Part shown: positions 17,669-27,946 of the stretch, one piece after another
How positions within the stretch are numbered: the stretch's first letter is position 1
How the letters are laid out: every line of letters starts with the position of its first letter
DNA from: an uncultured Blautia sp.
Lineage (GTDB): Bacteria; Bacillota; Clostridia; Lachnospirales; Lachnospiraceae
Length of the DNA: 50,041 bases
Assembly (NCBI GenBank): GCA_944384185.1
Contig: CALWSM010000003.1
Coordinates: forward strand, 1-50,041
Reading direction: 5' to 3'
Notes under the pieces: model-generated
Seen by the model: only the letters and a program-made list of their open reading frames with translations
Told to the model about the DNA's origin: nothing
The model's database searches: none
Translations under genes and position numbers: made by a program

Positions 17669-17746
17669 TTACTCCTGCAGTTCTTTTTCCACCATTAATC
17701 TTTCCGTAACCAACCCTGCGCACATACAGGCCGCAGATAAAACCAT
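17669..17746 (-). CDS. Possible 25-residue leader or micro-protein
   Basis: An ATG with GAGGG 8 bases upstream opens 25 codons and stops 3 bp before the spo0E-like ATG, so its stop region carries that gene's Shine-Dalgarno. The peptide begins MVLSAACMCAGLVTERLM: a short hydrophobic start and a charged end. I do not recognise it. It may be a translationally coupled leader or chance. Confidence 0.35.
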   Translation of the reverse strand: MVLSAACMCAGLVTERLMVEKELQE

Positions 17747-17806
17747 CAACTTAACCCTCAAGTAAAATCTATCTGTTAAAAATAGGATTTCTGCTCTTCT
17801 CCTGTT

Positions 17807-18904
17807 TTATACATTAAACCGGAAAAGGATCACATCTCCATCCTGAACTACATAATCTTTTCCTTCCATACGTACCAGGCCTTTTTCCCTGGCCCCTGCA
17901 TAAGAGCCGCTTTCCAACAGATCCCGGTAGTTCACTACTTCAGCCTTAATAAATCCCCTCTCAAAATCTGAATGGATCTTTCCGGCCGCCTGAGGCGCCT
18001 TTGTCCCCACCTTTATGGTCCAGGCTCTCGTCTCATCTTCACCGGAAGTGAGGAAGCTCAGCAGGCCGAGCAGACGGTAGCTGGCCACGATCAGTTTTTC
18101 CAATCCGGACTGTTTGATCCCCAGATCTTCCAGGAACTCTTTCTTCTCATCGTCCTCCAGTTCTGAAATCTCCTGCTCGATCTCTGCGCACAGGGCAAAC
18201 ACTTCGCTTCCGGTCTCTTTGGCATACTCTCTCACCTTCTGCACATGGGGATTGGACTGGGCGTCGTCGGCCAGATCATCCTCTGATACATTTGCGGCAT
18301 AGATCACCGGTTTGTAGGTAAGAAGGTTATATTCTTTCATATAGCCTTCCTGGTCCTCGTCCTCCAGCTCCATGGTAGCGGCCGGTTTTCCATCCTCCAG
18401 ATGCGATTTGATCTTCTTTAAAAATTCCAGCTCTTTTGCCGCTTCCTTATCCATTCTGGCTGTCTTGGTAGTCTTTGCGATCCTTCTTTCCAGGATCTCC
18501 AGATCGGAAAAGATCAGCTCCAGGTTGATCGTTTCAATATCCCGCAGAGGATCAATAGAACCATCCACATGGATCACATTCTCATCCTCGAAACAGCGTA
18601 CCACATGGACAATGGCGTCTACCTCCCGGATATTTGCCAGGAACTGGTTCCCCAGGCCTTCCCCTTTGGATGCTCCTTTTACCAGACCTGCGATATCCAC
18701 AAATTCGATCACTGCCGGAGTCACCTTTTTGGAATGATAAAAATCTCCCAGCAGCTTCAGCCGCTCATCGGGCACCGCCACCACCCCCACGTTGGGGTCA
18801 ATGGTGCAGAAGGGATAGTTGGCTGACTCCGCTCCTGCTTTTGTAAGTGAATTGAACAATGTGCTTTTCCCCACATTGGGAAGTCCCACGATACCTAATT
18901 TCAT
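17807..18904 (-). CDS. ychF: Redox-regulated ATPase YchF (Obg-like)
   Basis: YchF/OLA1 is a P-loop NTPase of the Obg family that prefers ATP and binds ribosomes. [18 protein letters not shown] is the Walker A region at the extreme N-terminus, and [19 protein letters not shown] the switch II motif. The C-terminal TGS-like domain ends [15 protein letters not shown], the family's usual end. The 365-residue length is standard. AGGAGATG lies upstream of the ATG. Likely a single-gene unit with its own promoter. Confidence 0.96.
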   Translation of the reverse strand: MKLGIVGLPNVGKSTLFNSLTKAGAESANYPFCTIDPNVGVVAVPDERLKLLGDFYHSKKVTPAVIEFVDIAGLVKGASKGEGLGNQFLANIREVDAIVHVVRCFEDENVIHVDGSIDPLRDIETINLELIFSDLEILERRIAKTTKTARMDKEAAKELEFLKKIKSHLEDGKPAATMELEDEDQEGYMKEYNLLTYKPVIYAANVSEDDLADDAQSNPHVQKVREYAKETGSEVFALCAEIEQEISELEDDEKKEFLEDLGIKQSGLEKLIVASYRLLGLLSFLTSGEDETRAWTIKVGTKAPQAAGKIHSDFERGFIKAEVVNYRDLLESGSYAGAREKGLVRMEGKDYVVQDGDVILFRFNV

Positions 18905-18987
18905 ATATCTTCACATCTCCTTTGTTTTTCCCATTTATTATGAAACTTCTTTCTTTCAGGCAGAAAGGGTTCCACTGCAATAGTTGA

Positions 18988-19016
18988 ATTATATCACAGT
19001 GCCTGCAAACCCTCAA
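18988..19016 (-). promoter_or_regulatory. Promoter of ychF
   Basis: Minus strand TTGAGG (19016-19011), 17 bp ending TGTGA, then TATAAT (18993-18988); the TG gives an extended -10. The remaining bases of the 307-bp ychF-thiN gap hold the thiN terminator and nothing else I recognise. Confidence 0.75.
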
Positions 19017-19091
19017 TAGCCTGATCATCAGATTGCTATTTTCATAATATTTTTTATTCTCCGCAGTTTTTGCCAGTATTTAACAGCCTGT

Positions 19092-19127
19092 CGTAAAAAA
19101 TCCGCCGGCCAAATATAGTGCCGGCGG
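19092..19127 (-). terminator. Terminator of the murE-thiN operon
   Basis: An 8-bp GC-only stem CCGCCGGC/GCCGGCGG (19102-19109 and 19120-19127) is followed on the minus strand by ATTTTTTACG. It lies about 85 bp after the thiN stop. Confidence 0.88.
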
Positions 19128-19211
19128 TTTCTTTTATCACGACCAATGTATAAATAGTCTGGATTTTTGTTTAGCGCTACAGGTCTTTAGGATTTACCGA
19201 ACAGCCCTTTT

Positions 19212-19865
19212 TTAATTACTTCTGTCCTTCGACATGATCATCAAAACCACGCCGGATCGAAAGTCGATCACAGCCCTTTCCTCCAGGATCTCATTGCTGA
19301 CTCCGATCTCATCGGAATTGATCAGCGTATGATCCTTCAGCGGATATTTGAATCCGGTCAGCGTCACTCCCTCCACCTTATCTCCCATGGTAAAGAAAGA
19401 AACATATTTTCCAAACTGCCGTTCTTTCGGAATCTCGGTTCTCCGGTCCAGAAGGGTAACCGCATTCTGGCTGTCCAGGATCCACGCCTGCACCCCCTGT
19501 TCCATAGGGAGGAACAAAGATTTCAGATTTGCCATATAATGATCCAGTCTCCCTCCGGTAGCCCCCAGAAGGATGATCTCCCCACTGCCCAGCTTCAGAG
19601 CCAGCTCCAGGCCTATCCTGGTATCCGTGGCGTCCTTTTCCGGGCGGTATCGTTTCACAGGTATCTCCTGCTTTTCATAATAGGACAGGACCTCCGGAGA
19701 GATGCTGTCGAAATCCCCCAGGATATAGTGAGGAAGGATCTTGTGCTTATAACAGAATTCCAGCCCTCTGTCAATCCCGATGATAAGCTCCGGCCGGACC
19801 CTGTCAAAAACAGCCAGAGCAAAGCTGTCCTCTATCTCACCTCCGCAGACCAGTATTGTCTTCAT
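19212..19865 (-). CDS. thiN: Thiamine pyrophosphokinase
   Basis: It transfers pyrophosphate from ATP to thiamine to make thiamine diphosphate. ELIIGIDRGLEFCYKHKILP, HYILGDFDSIS and EKDATDTRIGLELAL are catalytic-domain motifs with the conserved Asp residues. LLGATGGRLDHYMANL is the family signature. The 217-residue length is normal. Its ATG lies inside the end of rpe (29-bp overlap), so translation is probably coupled. Last gene of the long operon. No TPP riboswitch is seen. Confidence 0.95.
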   Translation of the reverse strand: MKTILVCGGEIEDSFALAVFDRVRPELIIGIDRGLEFCYKHKILPHYILGDFDSISPEVLSYYEKQEIPVKRYRPEKDATDTRIGLELALKLGSGEIILLGATGGRLDHYMANLKSLFLPMEQGVQAWILDSQNAVTLLDRRTEIPKERQFGKYVSFFTMGDKVEGVTLTGFKYPLKDHTLINSDEIGVSNEILEERAVIDFRSGVVLMIMSKDRSN

Positions 19866-20520
19866 ACTCTTCTATGATTCCTTTCAAAGCTTCTGCATTC
19901 GCCCGGGTATCTCCCCGGAACACGGCGGAACCGGCCACGATCACATTCGCTCCCGCCTCAAGCACTGTATAGATTGTTTCCCGGTTGATGCCTCCGTCCA
20001 CTTCAATATCCAGTTCCTTCCCCCGGCTTTTTGCCATTTCCCTTAACCGACGGATCTTGTCCGTACAGTAAGGAATATATTTCTGGCCGCCAAAGCCCGG
20101 ATTCACGGTCATCACCAGCACCATATCCGCCAGTTCCAGCACATCCTCCAGAACAGACACCGGCGTCGCCGGATTAAGGGCGATCCCCGCTTTGCAGCCT
20201 TTTTCGTGGATCCGTCTCAGCGTCCGGTCCAGATCTACGCCGGCTTCCGCATGAACGGTGATCATATCCGCCCCTGCTTCGGCAAATTCGTCTACCAGAT
20301 AGGCAGGCTCCTTCGCCATAATGTGTACGTCAAAGAAAAGCCTGGACGCTTTTCTCAGGGAAGTGACCACCGGCACTCCCATAGAAATCGTCGGAACAAA
20401 ATGTCCGTCCATAATATCAATGTGAAGCCATTGTATTCCGGCTTCTTCCACCTGTCTGATCTCGTCTCCCAGATTCCAGAAATCCGCCGCCAGGATTGAA
20501 GGACATAATTGATATCCCAT
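19837..20520 (-). CDS. rpe: Ribulose-phosphate 3-epimerase
   Basis: It interconverts ribulose 5-phosphate and xylulose 5-phosphate. The TIM-barrel protein begins LCPSILAADFWNLGDEI. WLHIDIMDGHFVPTISMG carries metal and substrate ligands, VNPGFGGQKYI the phosphate loop, and IEVDGGINRETI the catalytic Asp. The 227-residue length is slightly above average because of a short charged tail. It starts 3 bp after rsgA. Confidence 0.96.
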   Translation of the reverse strand: MGYQLCPSILAADFWNLGDEIRQVEEAGIQWLHIDIMDGHFVPTISMGVPVVTSLRKASRLFFDVHIMAKEPAYLVDEFAEAGADMITVHAEAGVDLDRTLRRIHEKGCKAGIALNPATPVSVLEDVLELADMVLVMTVNPGFGGQKYIPYCTDKIRRLREMAKSRGKELDIEVDGGINRETIYTVLEAGANVIVAGSAVFRGDTRANAEALKGIIEEYEDNTGLRR

Positions 20521-20523
20521 AAG

Positions 20524-21402
20524 TTAATATCTCCTTTTCTCTTCTAATTCTTTATAGATCTCCAGATAATTTTCATATCTTCGGGAATTGATCTTTCCGC
20601 CCTGCCAGGCTTCCTTCACCCTGCAGCCAGGCTCATGGGTATGGGTACAGCCCTGAAACCGGCAGGTTCCCTCATAGGGGGCAAATTCCGGGAAATAATG
20701 CCGCAGTTCCTCTTTCTCCATATCCTCCACATAAAAAGAAGTAAATCCCGGCGTATCCATAAGATATGTCTCTTGATCTAAAGGGATCAGCTGGGAATGG
20801 CGGGTAGTATGCCGGCCCCGTCCCAGTTTTTTACTGATCTCTCCCGTTTCCATCTGTACATGGGGAGCCAGCAGATTCGTAAGAGAAGATTTTCCGGCTC
20901 CGGAAGGTCCGGCTACTGCCGTGGTCTTTCCCTGGAGAGCCCGGCTCAGACTGGGGATCCCCTGCCCTTTCTCCGCACTGGTTACAAGAACCTGATAGCC
21001 GCAGGCAGAATATGTCTTTACGATCTCCTTTATTTCACCCTCTTCTCCCAGGTCTTCCTTATTCAGGCAGATCACCACCGGCACTCCCTGCCTCTCCATG
21101 GTGATCAGGAACCTGTCCAAAAGCATAAAGTTAGGATTGGGTTCCTTAACTGCGAAAATAACCAGCGCCTGGTCGATATTCGCCACCGCAGGACGGATCA
21201 GTTGGTTTTTCCTTGGCAGGATCTTTATCACGTTTCCTGTCTTCTCTTTTTCATCGAGAACTTCTATTTCCACATAATCTCCTACCAGAGGTTTTAATTT
21301 CTCTTTCCGGAAGATCCCCTTTGCCCGACACTCATAAGCTTCTCCCTTTCCAGCGTCTACATAGTAGAAACCTCCTACTCCTTTAATAATCCTTCCCTGC
21401 AT
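20524..21402 (-). CDS. rsgA: Ribosome small-subunit GTPase RsgA
   Basis: RsgA is a circularly permuted GTPase that checks maturation of the 30S subunit. An OB-fold start (GRIIKGVGGFYYV) is followed by LNKEDL (G4), GPSGAGKSSLTNLL (P-loop), GRGRHTTRHSQL (switch) and DTPGF (G3), the permuted order. A C-terminal zinc knuckle CRFQGCTHTHEPGC follows. The 292-residue length fits. It is separated from pknB by a terminator and has its own promoter. Confidence 0.96.
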   Translation of the reverse strand: MQGRIIKGVGGFYYVDAGKGEAYECRAKGIFRKEKLKPLVGDYVEIEVLDEKEKTGNVIKILPRKNQLIRPAVANIDQALVIFAVKEPNPNFMLLDRFLITMERQGVPVVICLNKEDLGEEGEIKEIVKTYSACGYQVLVTSAEKGQGIPSLSRALQGKTTAVAGPSGAGKSSLTNLLAPHVQMETGEISKKLGRGRHTTRHSQLIPLDQETYLMDTPGFTSFYVEDMEKEELRHYFPEFAPYEGTCRFQGCTHTHEPGCRVKEAWQGGKINSRRYENYLEIYKELEEKRRY

Positions 21403-21466
21403 CTTGCCTCCCTGCTGTTTTCTGCCTTCTCCACTGTCAGAACTGAAAACTTTTCACTCTGGTGTC

Positions 21467-21489
21467 ATTATATACTCTTTTGTCCGGAA
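21467..21489 (-). promoter_or_regulatory. Internal promoter for rsgA-rpe-thiN
   Basis: Minus strand TATAAT (21472-21467) with TTGCCT (21495-21490) 17 bp upstream. The -35 sits at the end of the preceding terminator's T-run. Confidence 0.7.
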
Positions 21490-21553
21490 AGGCAACAAAA
21501 GAACTGCCCGGACAGATTCGCCGGAGATTCCGGTTTTTCTGCCTGGGCAGTTC
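21490..21553 (-). terminator. Terminator of pknB
   Basis: Minus strand GAACTGCCC ... GGGCAGTTC (21553-21545 and 21509-21501), with a long, partly self-pairing loop, followed by TTTTGTTGCC. It lies 28 bp after the pknB stop. Confidence 0.75.
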
Positions 21554-21580
21554 CTAAATTTTAATTTCTTCATTTACAGG

Positions 21581-23794
21581 TCACTGTTCACTGAATTCCA
21601 GCGGATAACTCCAGATCGTGGTATAATTGCCACTTTCGTCCATCACATCAAAGTAAAGAGTCCCTGCAGATTCACCGCTCTGTCCTGTGATCTGTCCTAC
21701 TGTATATTGATCGTTTTCATCAAAAGTCAACGCCTGATCCTGAAGGATCGTTGTGTCTTCCTGGTTGTCCCCGGAACCCTGTACCAGTCTCAGCCTTACC
21801 ATCTGTCCGTCATAATTGTCCGGCGCTTCGATCCTAAGATCACTGCGGGTTGCCCATGTGCCGGAAGAGTCCGACGTCTCCGTATTGGTATCTGTGGTTT
21901 CCGTATCGGAGTCCTCATTAACATCCTCATTGGAATCTTCATCAAGATCCTCATCCGAGTCCTCGGATGGAGTACTTGTCTGGGTTTCCTCTACTGTCAG
22001 GATCTGAAGGGTAACTACGCTTCCCGACGCTGCTTTGTCTCCCGCATCAGGACTCATTGCATAAACCTCGCCTTCCCCTACGCCTGCGTCTGCACTGTAG
22101 CTGTGCTCTATACTTGCGACAAAGCCCAGGCTTTCTACCATTAATTTAGCCTGATCTTCATCAAGTCCGATCACATTCGGCACTCTTTCAAGATCTCCCT
22201 CGCCTACGCTGACAGCGACCGTAACGTCAGATCCTACTTCCACCGCTGTACCTTCCGCCGGGGTGACCGAAATAACGTATCCAATTTCTACATCTGAATT
22301 CTGCTGAGGATCCAGTACAGGATTCAGGCCAAGTTCCTGAAGCTGTGACTGAACTTCACTGAGTCTCTGCCAGGCTAATCCGGTAGGGATCGTTACCATT
22401 TCTGCTTCTGTTCCCCCAGCTCCAGTGCTCACATAATAAGTGATCTGGGTATTGGGATCCACCTCTGTATTTGCTGCAGGCTCCTGGCGGCAGATCTTTC
22501 CTTCCTCCACCTTATCAGAAGCTTCTTCTCCTCCCTTTGTAATACCAAGGCTCAAACTTTTTACTGTTGACTGGGCCTGATCCGGAGTCATATTTGTCAG
22601 ATCCGGAACCACTACTTTTTCCTGGTCGTCGGTAGTTTCCTGCTGTGTCTTAGTATCCTCTCTGTTGTTTCCGGAACCTCCTATGAGTCCTGCGGCAGAA
22701 GCCACAATATAGATCAGGATACAGATGATCACAGCGCCGATGATCAGCCCGCCGATGGTCATTGCTTTTTCCAGCTTGGTGTTAATACCGCCTATTTCAT
22801 CATCATCGTCGTCGTCATCCTCATCGTCGTCGTCCTCTCTTTCCTCCTCAGCCTCGTCCTCATAGGAGGCATTGGGAACATAGCCACTGTTCTGGATCTC
22901 TTTCATCTCCTCCGGAGTGAGCATGACAGTCTGGGCATGATTGCTGAGGGGCGAAAGATTTACAAAATCCCCGTCAGGATCGATCAGAGAATGTTTCAGA
23001 TCATTGATCAGCTCTGCCAGGGTACTATACCGTCTGTCAGGGCTTTTCTGAGTACATTTCAGAATAATGTCCTCCAGGCTGTGGGGCAGACCCGGCACAT
23101 AATGGGAAGGCGGAACCATCTCATCCTGAAGATGCTTAATGGCAATGGCCACTGTCGTATCTCCGTCAAACGGCACCCTTCCGGTAACCATCTCGTACAT
23201 GGTAATACCCAGAGAATAGATATCGCTCTTAAAGTCGCTGTATCCTCCCCGTACCTGTTCCGGAGAGCTGTAATGCACAGATCCCATGGCGTTGGTGCTG
23301 ATGGTATTGGAGGCAGCTACCTTGGCGATACCAAAATCCGTCACCTTTACCTTACCGTCTGTAGAGATAATGATATTCTGCGGTTTGATATCCCGGTGCA
23401 CAATATTCCGGTTGTGGGCCGCCTCAAGTCCCATGGAAACCTGAATGGCAATGCTGGTAGCTTCCTTTACTGTCAGCCTGCCTTTCTTGGAAATATACTC
23501 CTTCAGGGTGATTCCTTCTACCAGCTCCATGACAATGTAGTTGATCCCCTGATCCTCTCCTACGTCAAAAACATTTACTACATTTGGATGGGCAAGCCCT
23601 GCCGCTGCCTGAGCCTCCCTCTGAAATTTACGGATAAAATTTGTATCTGCGCTGAACTCCGGCTTTAAGACCTTCATGGCCACAAAACGGTTCAGCTTAT
23701 GATCCTTTGCTTTATACACATCGGCCATACCGCCGGTTCCGATCCGGCTCACGACCTCATAACGTTCTCCTATGATTACTCCCACATTTAACAT
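21581..23794 (-). CDS. pknB: Serine/threonine protein kinase with PASTA domains
   Basis: This is a transmembrane kinase that senses muropeptides or lipid II through PASTA domains. The cytoplasmic kinase domain (about 1-270) has RIGTGGMADVYKAKD, HRDIKPQNI and TDFGIAKV. A juxtamembrane stretch (about 315-340) is nearly pure Glu/Asp. One membrane helix follows (about 350-375). Three PASTA repeats begin VVVPDLTNMTPDQAQ, MVTIPTGLAWQRLSE and RVPNVIGLDEDQAK. A Asp/Ser/Thr-rich linker leads to a C-terminal domain of about 90 residues that I cannot name. It overlaps stp by 7 bp, the conserved phosphatase-kinase pair. Confidence 0.95.
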   Translation of the reverse strand: MLNVGVIIGERYEVVSRIGTGGMADVYKAKDHKLNRFVAMKVLKPEFSADTNFIRKFQREAQAAAGLAHPNVVNVFDVGEDQGINYIVMELVEGITLKEYISKKGRLTVKEATSIAIQVSMGLEAAHNRNIVHRDIKPQNIIISTDGKVKVTDFGIAKVAASNTISTNAMGSVHYSSPEQVRGGYSDFKSDIYSLGITMYEMVTGRVPFDGDTTVAIAIKHLQDEMVPPSHYVPGLPHSLEDIILKCTQKSPDRRYSTLAELINDLKHSLIDPDGDFVNLSPLSNHAQTVMLTPEEMKEIQNSGYVPNASYEDEAEEEREDDDDEDDDDDDDEIGGINTKLEKAMTIGGLIIGAVIICILIYIVASAAGLIGGSGNNREDTKTQQETTDDQEKVVVPDLTNMTPDQAQSTVKSLSLGITKGGEEASDKVEEGKICRQEPAANTEVDPNTQITYYVSTGAGGTEAEMVTIPTGLAWQRLSEVQSQLQELGLNPVLDPQQNSDVEIGYVISVTPAEGTAVEVGSDVTVAVSVGEGDLERVPNVIGLDEDQAKLMVESLGFVASIEHSYSADAGVGEGEVYAMSPDAGDKAASGSVVTLQILTVEETQTSTPSEDSDEDLDEDSNEDVNEDSDTETTDTNTETSDSSGTWATRSDLRIEAPDNYDGQMVRLRLVQGSGDNQEDTTILQDQALTFDENDQYTVGQITGQSGESAGTLYFDVMDESGNYTTIWSYPLEFSEQ

Positions 23795-24531
23795 ACTTCC
23801 ACCTCTTTTGTATCTGGCTGTACCAGTACCACTGCTATATTATCTTTTCCGCCATTCTCATTGGCAAGAGAAACAAGCCGCATGCCCATTTCCCTTAAGT
23901 CGCTGCTGGTCTCGGCGATCTTCCAGATCTCTTCGTCAGAAACCATATTGGAAAGGCCGTCGGAGCAGAGAAGGAGCTTGCTGCCTTCCTTCAGATGAAC
24001 ATCGAAAAAATCCACCTCTACTTCCGGCCCGATGCCGATAACTCTGGTAATGATATTTTTATCCGGATGGTGTTTCGCATCCTCTTTTGTGATCAATCCC
24101 CTGCGGACCATTTCCTCTACCAGGGAATGATCCTTTGTGATCTGGACGATCCCGTCCTCGATCAAATATAGTCTGCTGTCTCCCACATTTGCTACATAGG
24201 CATAATCATCAACAATTGTAACAAGAACCATTGTGGTTCCCATACCCGACATTTCCTCATGAAGATTTGCCTTTTCCAGAACTTTCCGGTTGGCCTCTTC
24301 AATGGCATGCCGGATAATAATTATGGGATTTTGGTTCGTATCTTCCAGAATTGAATGAAGCAGGCTCTGAACTGCATAGCTGGATGCAAAATCTCCTGCT
24401 TTATGTCCGCCCATACCGTCTGCTACCACAAAAAGATTCGGAAGATTCCCCACCGGCTCCTCAGAAGAAAATATGTAGTCCTGATTCACCTGACGCTTCT
24501 GTCCCACATCTGTTACAGAATATGATTTCAT
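23788..24531 (-). CDS. stp: PP2C-type serine/threonine phosphatase Stp/PrpC
   Basis: It reverses phosphorylation by the adjacent PASTA kinase. Metal-binding motifs are KRQVNQDYIF, VVADGMGGHKAG, LLLCSDGLSNMVSD and GGKDNIAVVLV. The ATG at 24531 directly follows the rlmN stop, with AGAGGA inside rlmN, and gives 247 residues, the family size. A longer in-frame start would overlap rlmN. The stop overlaps the pknB start. Confidence 0.96.
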   Translation of the reverse strand: MKSYSVTDVGQKRQVNQDYIFSSEEPVGNLPNLFVVADGMGGHKAGDFASSYAVQSLLHSILEDTNQNPIIIIRHAIEEANRKVLEKANLHEEMSGMGTTMVLVTIVDDYAYVANVGDSRLYLIEDGIVQITKDHSLVEEMVRRGLITKEDAKHHPDKNIITRVIGIGPEVEVDFFDVHLKEGSKLLLCSDGLSNMVSDEEIWKIAETSSDLREMGMRLVSLANENGGKDNIAVVLVQPDTKEVEVC

Positions 24532-24532
24532 C

Positions 24533-25579
24533 CTACGAGTCCTCTTTCTTATCAATGTAACTTTTTCTTAGTTGTCCACAGGCCCCGTCTATATCACGAC
24601 CCATTTCTCTTCTAATAGTAACATTTATTTGGTATTTTTCAAGTTTATTTTGAAAATTCGCTATAACTTTTTTGTCCGACTGGACGTAGCTTCGCTCTTT
24701 TATAGGGTTCACCGGGATCAGGTTTATATGACAGTTCAGCCCTTTTATCAAATGGGCAAGCTCCTCGGCGTCCTCCTGGGAATCGTTCTCTCCCCCTACC
24801 AGACTGTATTCAAAAGTCAGTCTCCTGCCGGTTTTTTCAAAATAATTCCTGCAGGCTTTCAGCAGTTCGTCCAGGGGATATTTGGCAGCGATCGGCATCA
24901 GCTGCTCCCGTTTTTTCTGATTTGAAGCGTGAAGGGAGATCGCCAGTGTGATCTGGAGATCCTCCTCAGCCAGATCGTACATTCTGGGGACAATGCCGCA
25001 GGTGGAAACGGTAATATTCCTCTGGCTGATATGGAGTCCCTTCTCATCGCTGAGCATACGAATAAAGCGGAGAAGATTCTCATAATTATCAAGAGGTTCT
25101 CCCGTACCCATGACCACCACATTGGAGACTCTCTCTTTTGACAGTTTCTGGATCTTATAGACCTGATCCAGCATTTCGGAAGGCAGCAGGTTCCTGGTCC
25201 ATCCTCCGATAGTCGAAGCGCAGAACCTGCATCCCATCCTGCATCCCACCTGAGAGGAGATGCACACACTGTTTCCATGATGATACCTCATCAGAACACT
25301 TTCCACTACATTTCCGTCCGGGAGAGCGAAGAGATATTTCTGTGTTCCGTCCAGCTTAGAGGTCTGAACCTCCAGTACCTTCAGAGACAAGATCTGACAG
25401 TTTCTCTCCAGTTTTTCCCGGAGGCCGACGGAAAGATTGGTCATTTCCTGAAAACTTTCCGCCTGCTTTTTATGCAGCCATTCATAGATCTGTTTTGCAC
25501 GGAAAGGTTTCTCTGAAAGTCCCTCCACCGTCTTCTTCAGTTCTGAAAGCTCCTGGGATTTTATATCTAACTGTTCCAT
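24533..25579 (-). CDS. rlmN: Dual-specificity 23S rRNA/tRNA (adenine-C2) methyltransferase RlmN
   Basis: This radical-SAM enzyme methylates C2 of A2503 in 23S rRNA and A37 in some tRNAs. CRMGCRFCAS is the CxxxCxxC iron-sulfur motif, MGTGEPLDNY follows, and a conserved Cys lies in the C-terminal GRDIDGACGQL. The 348-residue length is normal. It overlaps the 3' end of rsmB by 13 bp. Confidence 0.97.
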   Translation of the reverse strand: MEQLDIKSQELSELKKTVEGLSEKPFRAKQIYEWLHKKQAESFQEMTNLSVGLREKLERNCQILSLKVLEVQTSKLDGTQKYLFALPDGNVVESVLMRYHHGNSVCISSQVGCRMGCRFCASTIGGWTRNLLPSEMLDQVYKIQKLSKERVSNVVVMGTGEPLDNYENLLRFIRMLSDEKGLHISQRNITVSTCGIVPRMYDLAEEDLQITLAISLHASNQKKREQLMPIAAKYPLDELLKACRNYFEKTGRRLTFEYSLVGGENDSQEDAEELAHLIKGLNCHINLIPVNPIKERSYVQSDKKVIANFQNKLEKYQINVTIRREMGRDIDGACGQLRKSYIDKKEDS

Positions 25580-26931
25580 TCATTTTTCCTCTTTAATCTG
25601 GCCATAAAGAAGCCGTCGCACTTATGGATCCCCGGCAGAAGCTGGAGATATCCCTGAGCTGTTGTTTCTCCCCGGAGCTCCTCACACAGATAAGGATCCA
25701 GGCTTTCCAGTTCATAGGGATAATGCTCGGTAAACCACTGTACATTTTCCAGATTTTCTTCCTTCCCGATAGTACATGTACTGTAGATCAAAGTCCCTCC
25801 CGGTTTTACATAAGTTGAGGCCTGTTCCAGTATCTTCCTCTGAAGGCCTACCAGATCCCGGATCTTTCCCGGGTTCAGTTTATATTTGATATCTTTCTTT
25901 TTCCCTATAACGCCCAGGCCTGAACAGGGCACATCTGCCAAAACGATATCTGCCTTTTCCAGAGACTCCCGGTCAAGCTGGGTGGCGTCCTTTTCTGTCA
26001 CCACCACATTCAGGAAGTTCTGGCGCAGGGCGTTCTCCCGGATCAGATCCGTCTTAGCCTGGGACAGATCTCTGGCGTCCACCCGTCCGGTCCCATGGAG
26101 CTTGTCCGCCAGATACAGGGCTTTTCCCCCTGGGGCGGCGCACAGGTCGATCACATAATCTCCTTCCTTCACATCAGCGATCTCTCCCGCCAGCATAGAA
26201 CTGACGTCCTGTACCTGGATATTCCCTCTCCGAAAAGCAGTAAGGGCCTGAAGATGGTCGTAATCCTTCACATAGTAGGCCCGCTTCACATAAGGCGCCT
26301 TCTCTACGGCAGCCTTCTCCTCTTTGAGGCTTTCCAGCACCGCATCTTCCTCTGTCTGATACTCCCGTATCCGGATGGTCACCGGCTGGGTTCCCAGGAA
26401 AGCTTCCAGGATCTTTTCTGTAATGTCAAAATCGTATTCCTCCAGGAATCTCTCTACCAGCCAGACCGGCATAGAATAGATCACCGACAGGTATTCTACC
26501 GGACTGTTTTTTTCCGGGAAATGGATGCTTCCATATTCTCTGGCAATTCTCCTGAGAACCCCGTTTACGAATCCGGTAAGATTATAAAACCCTTTTTTTC
26601 TGGCCAGTTTTACCGCTTCATTGCATACAGCGCTGTCCGGTACATGATCCATATATAAAAGCTGGTATACGCTGGACCGGAGAAGCTCCCGGATCACCGG
26701 CTTCATCTTCGCTGCCGGAACTGTGGAAAACTGATCCAGCACATAGTCCAGGCGTATCCGGTATTCCAGGGTTCCCTCGCAGACCCGGGTAATAAAAGCC
26801 CGCTCCTGTTTTTCCAGATACTGATATTTTTCCAGGGTATTCCGAAGTACCAGATGGCTGTACTGGCCCTCTTTATCGATCTCCATGAGTATATTCAATA
26901 TCAATTCTCTTAAATTTACGTTATTCGCCAT
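25567..26931 (-). CDS. rsmB: 16S rRNA (cytosine(967)-C(5))-methyltransferase RsmB
   Basis: The N-terminal domain (about 1-140) is NusB-like (LREXILNIL-type start, AFITRVCEGTLEYR). The C-terminal part is a SAM methyltransferase with CAAPGGKALYLAD, DVPCSGLGVIGKKKDIKY (catalytic Cys) and STCTIGKEENLENV (second Cys). The 454 residues fit the family. A 79-bp gap to fmt holds a small GACAGC/GCTGTC inverted repeat without a T-run. Confidence 0.95.
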   Translation of the reverse strand: MANNVNLRELILNILMEIDKEGQYSHLVLRNTLEKYQYLEKQERAFITRVCEGTLEYRIRLDYVLDQFSTVPAAKMKPVIRELLRSSVYQLLYMDHVPDSAVCNEAVKLARKKGFYNLTGFVNGVLRRIAREYGSIHFPEKNSPVEYLSVIYSMPVWLVERFLEEYDFDITEKILEAFLGTQPVTIRIREYQTEEDAVLESLKEEKAAVEKAPYVKRAYYVKDYDHLQALTAFRRGNIQVQDVSSMLAGEIADVKEGDYVIDLCAAPGGKALYLADKLHGTGRVDARDLSQAKTDLIRENALRQNFLNVVVTEKDATQLDRESLEKADIVLADVPCSGLGVIGKKKDIKYKLNPGKIRDLVGLQRKILEQASTYVKPGGTLIYSTCTIGKEENLENVQWFTEHYPYELESLDPYLCEELRGETTAQGYLQLLPGIHKCDGFFMARLKRKNEWNS

Positions 26932-27010
26932 ATTTATCCAACCTTTTATGGAACTGTCACATTGATCAAATATGACTAATGCGACAGCCTCTTGTTCTTT
27001 GTGAAAGCTG

Positions 27011-27942
<932 letters not shown>

Positions 27943-27946
<4 letters not shown>

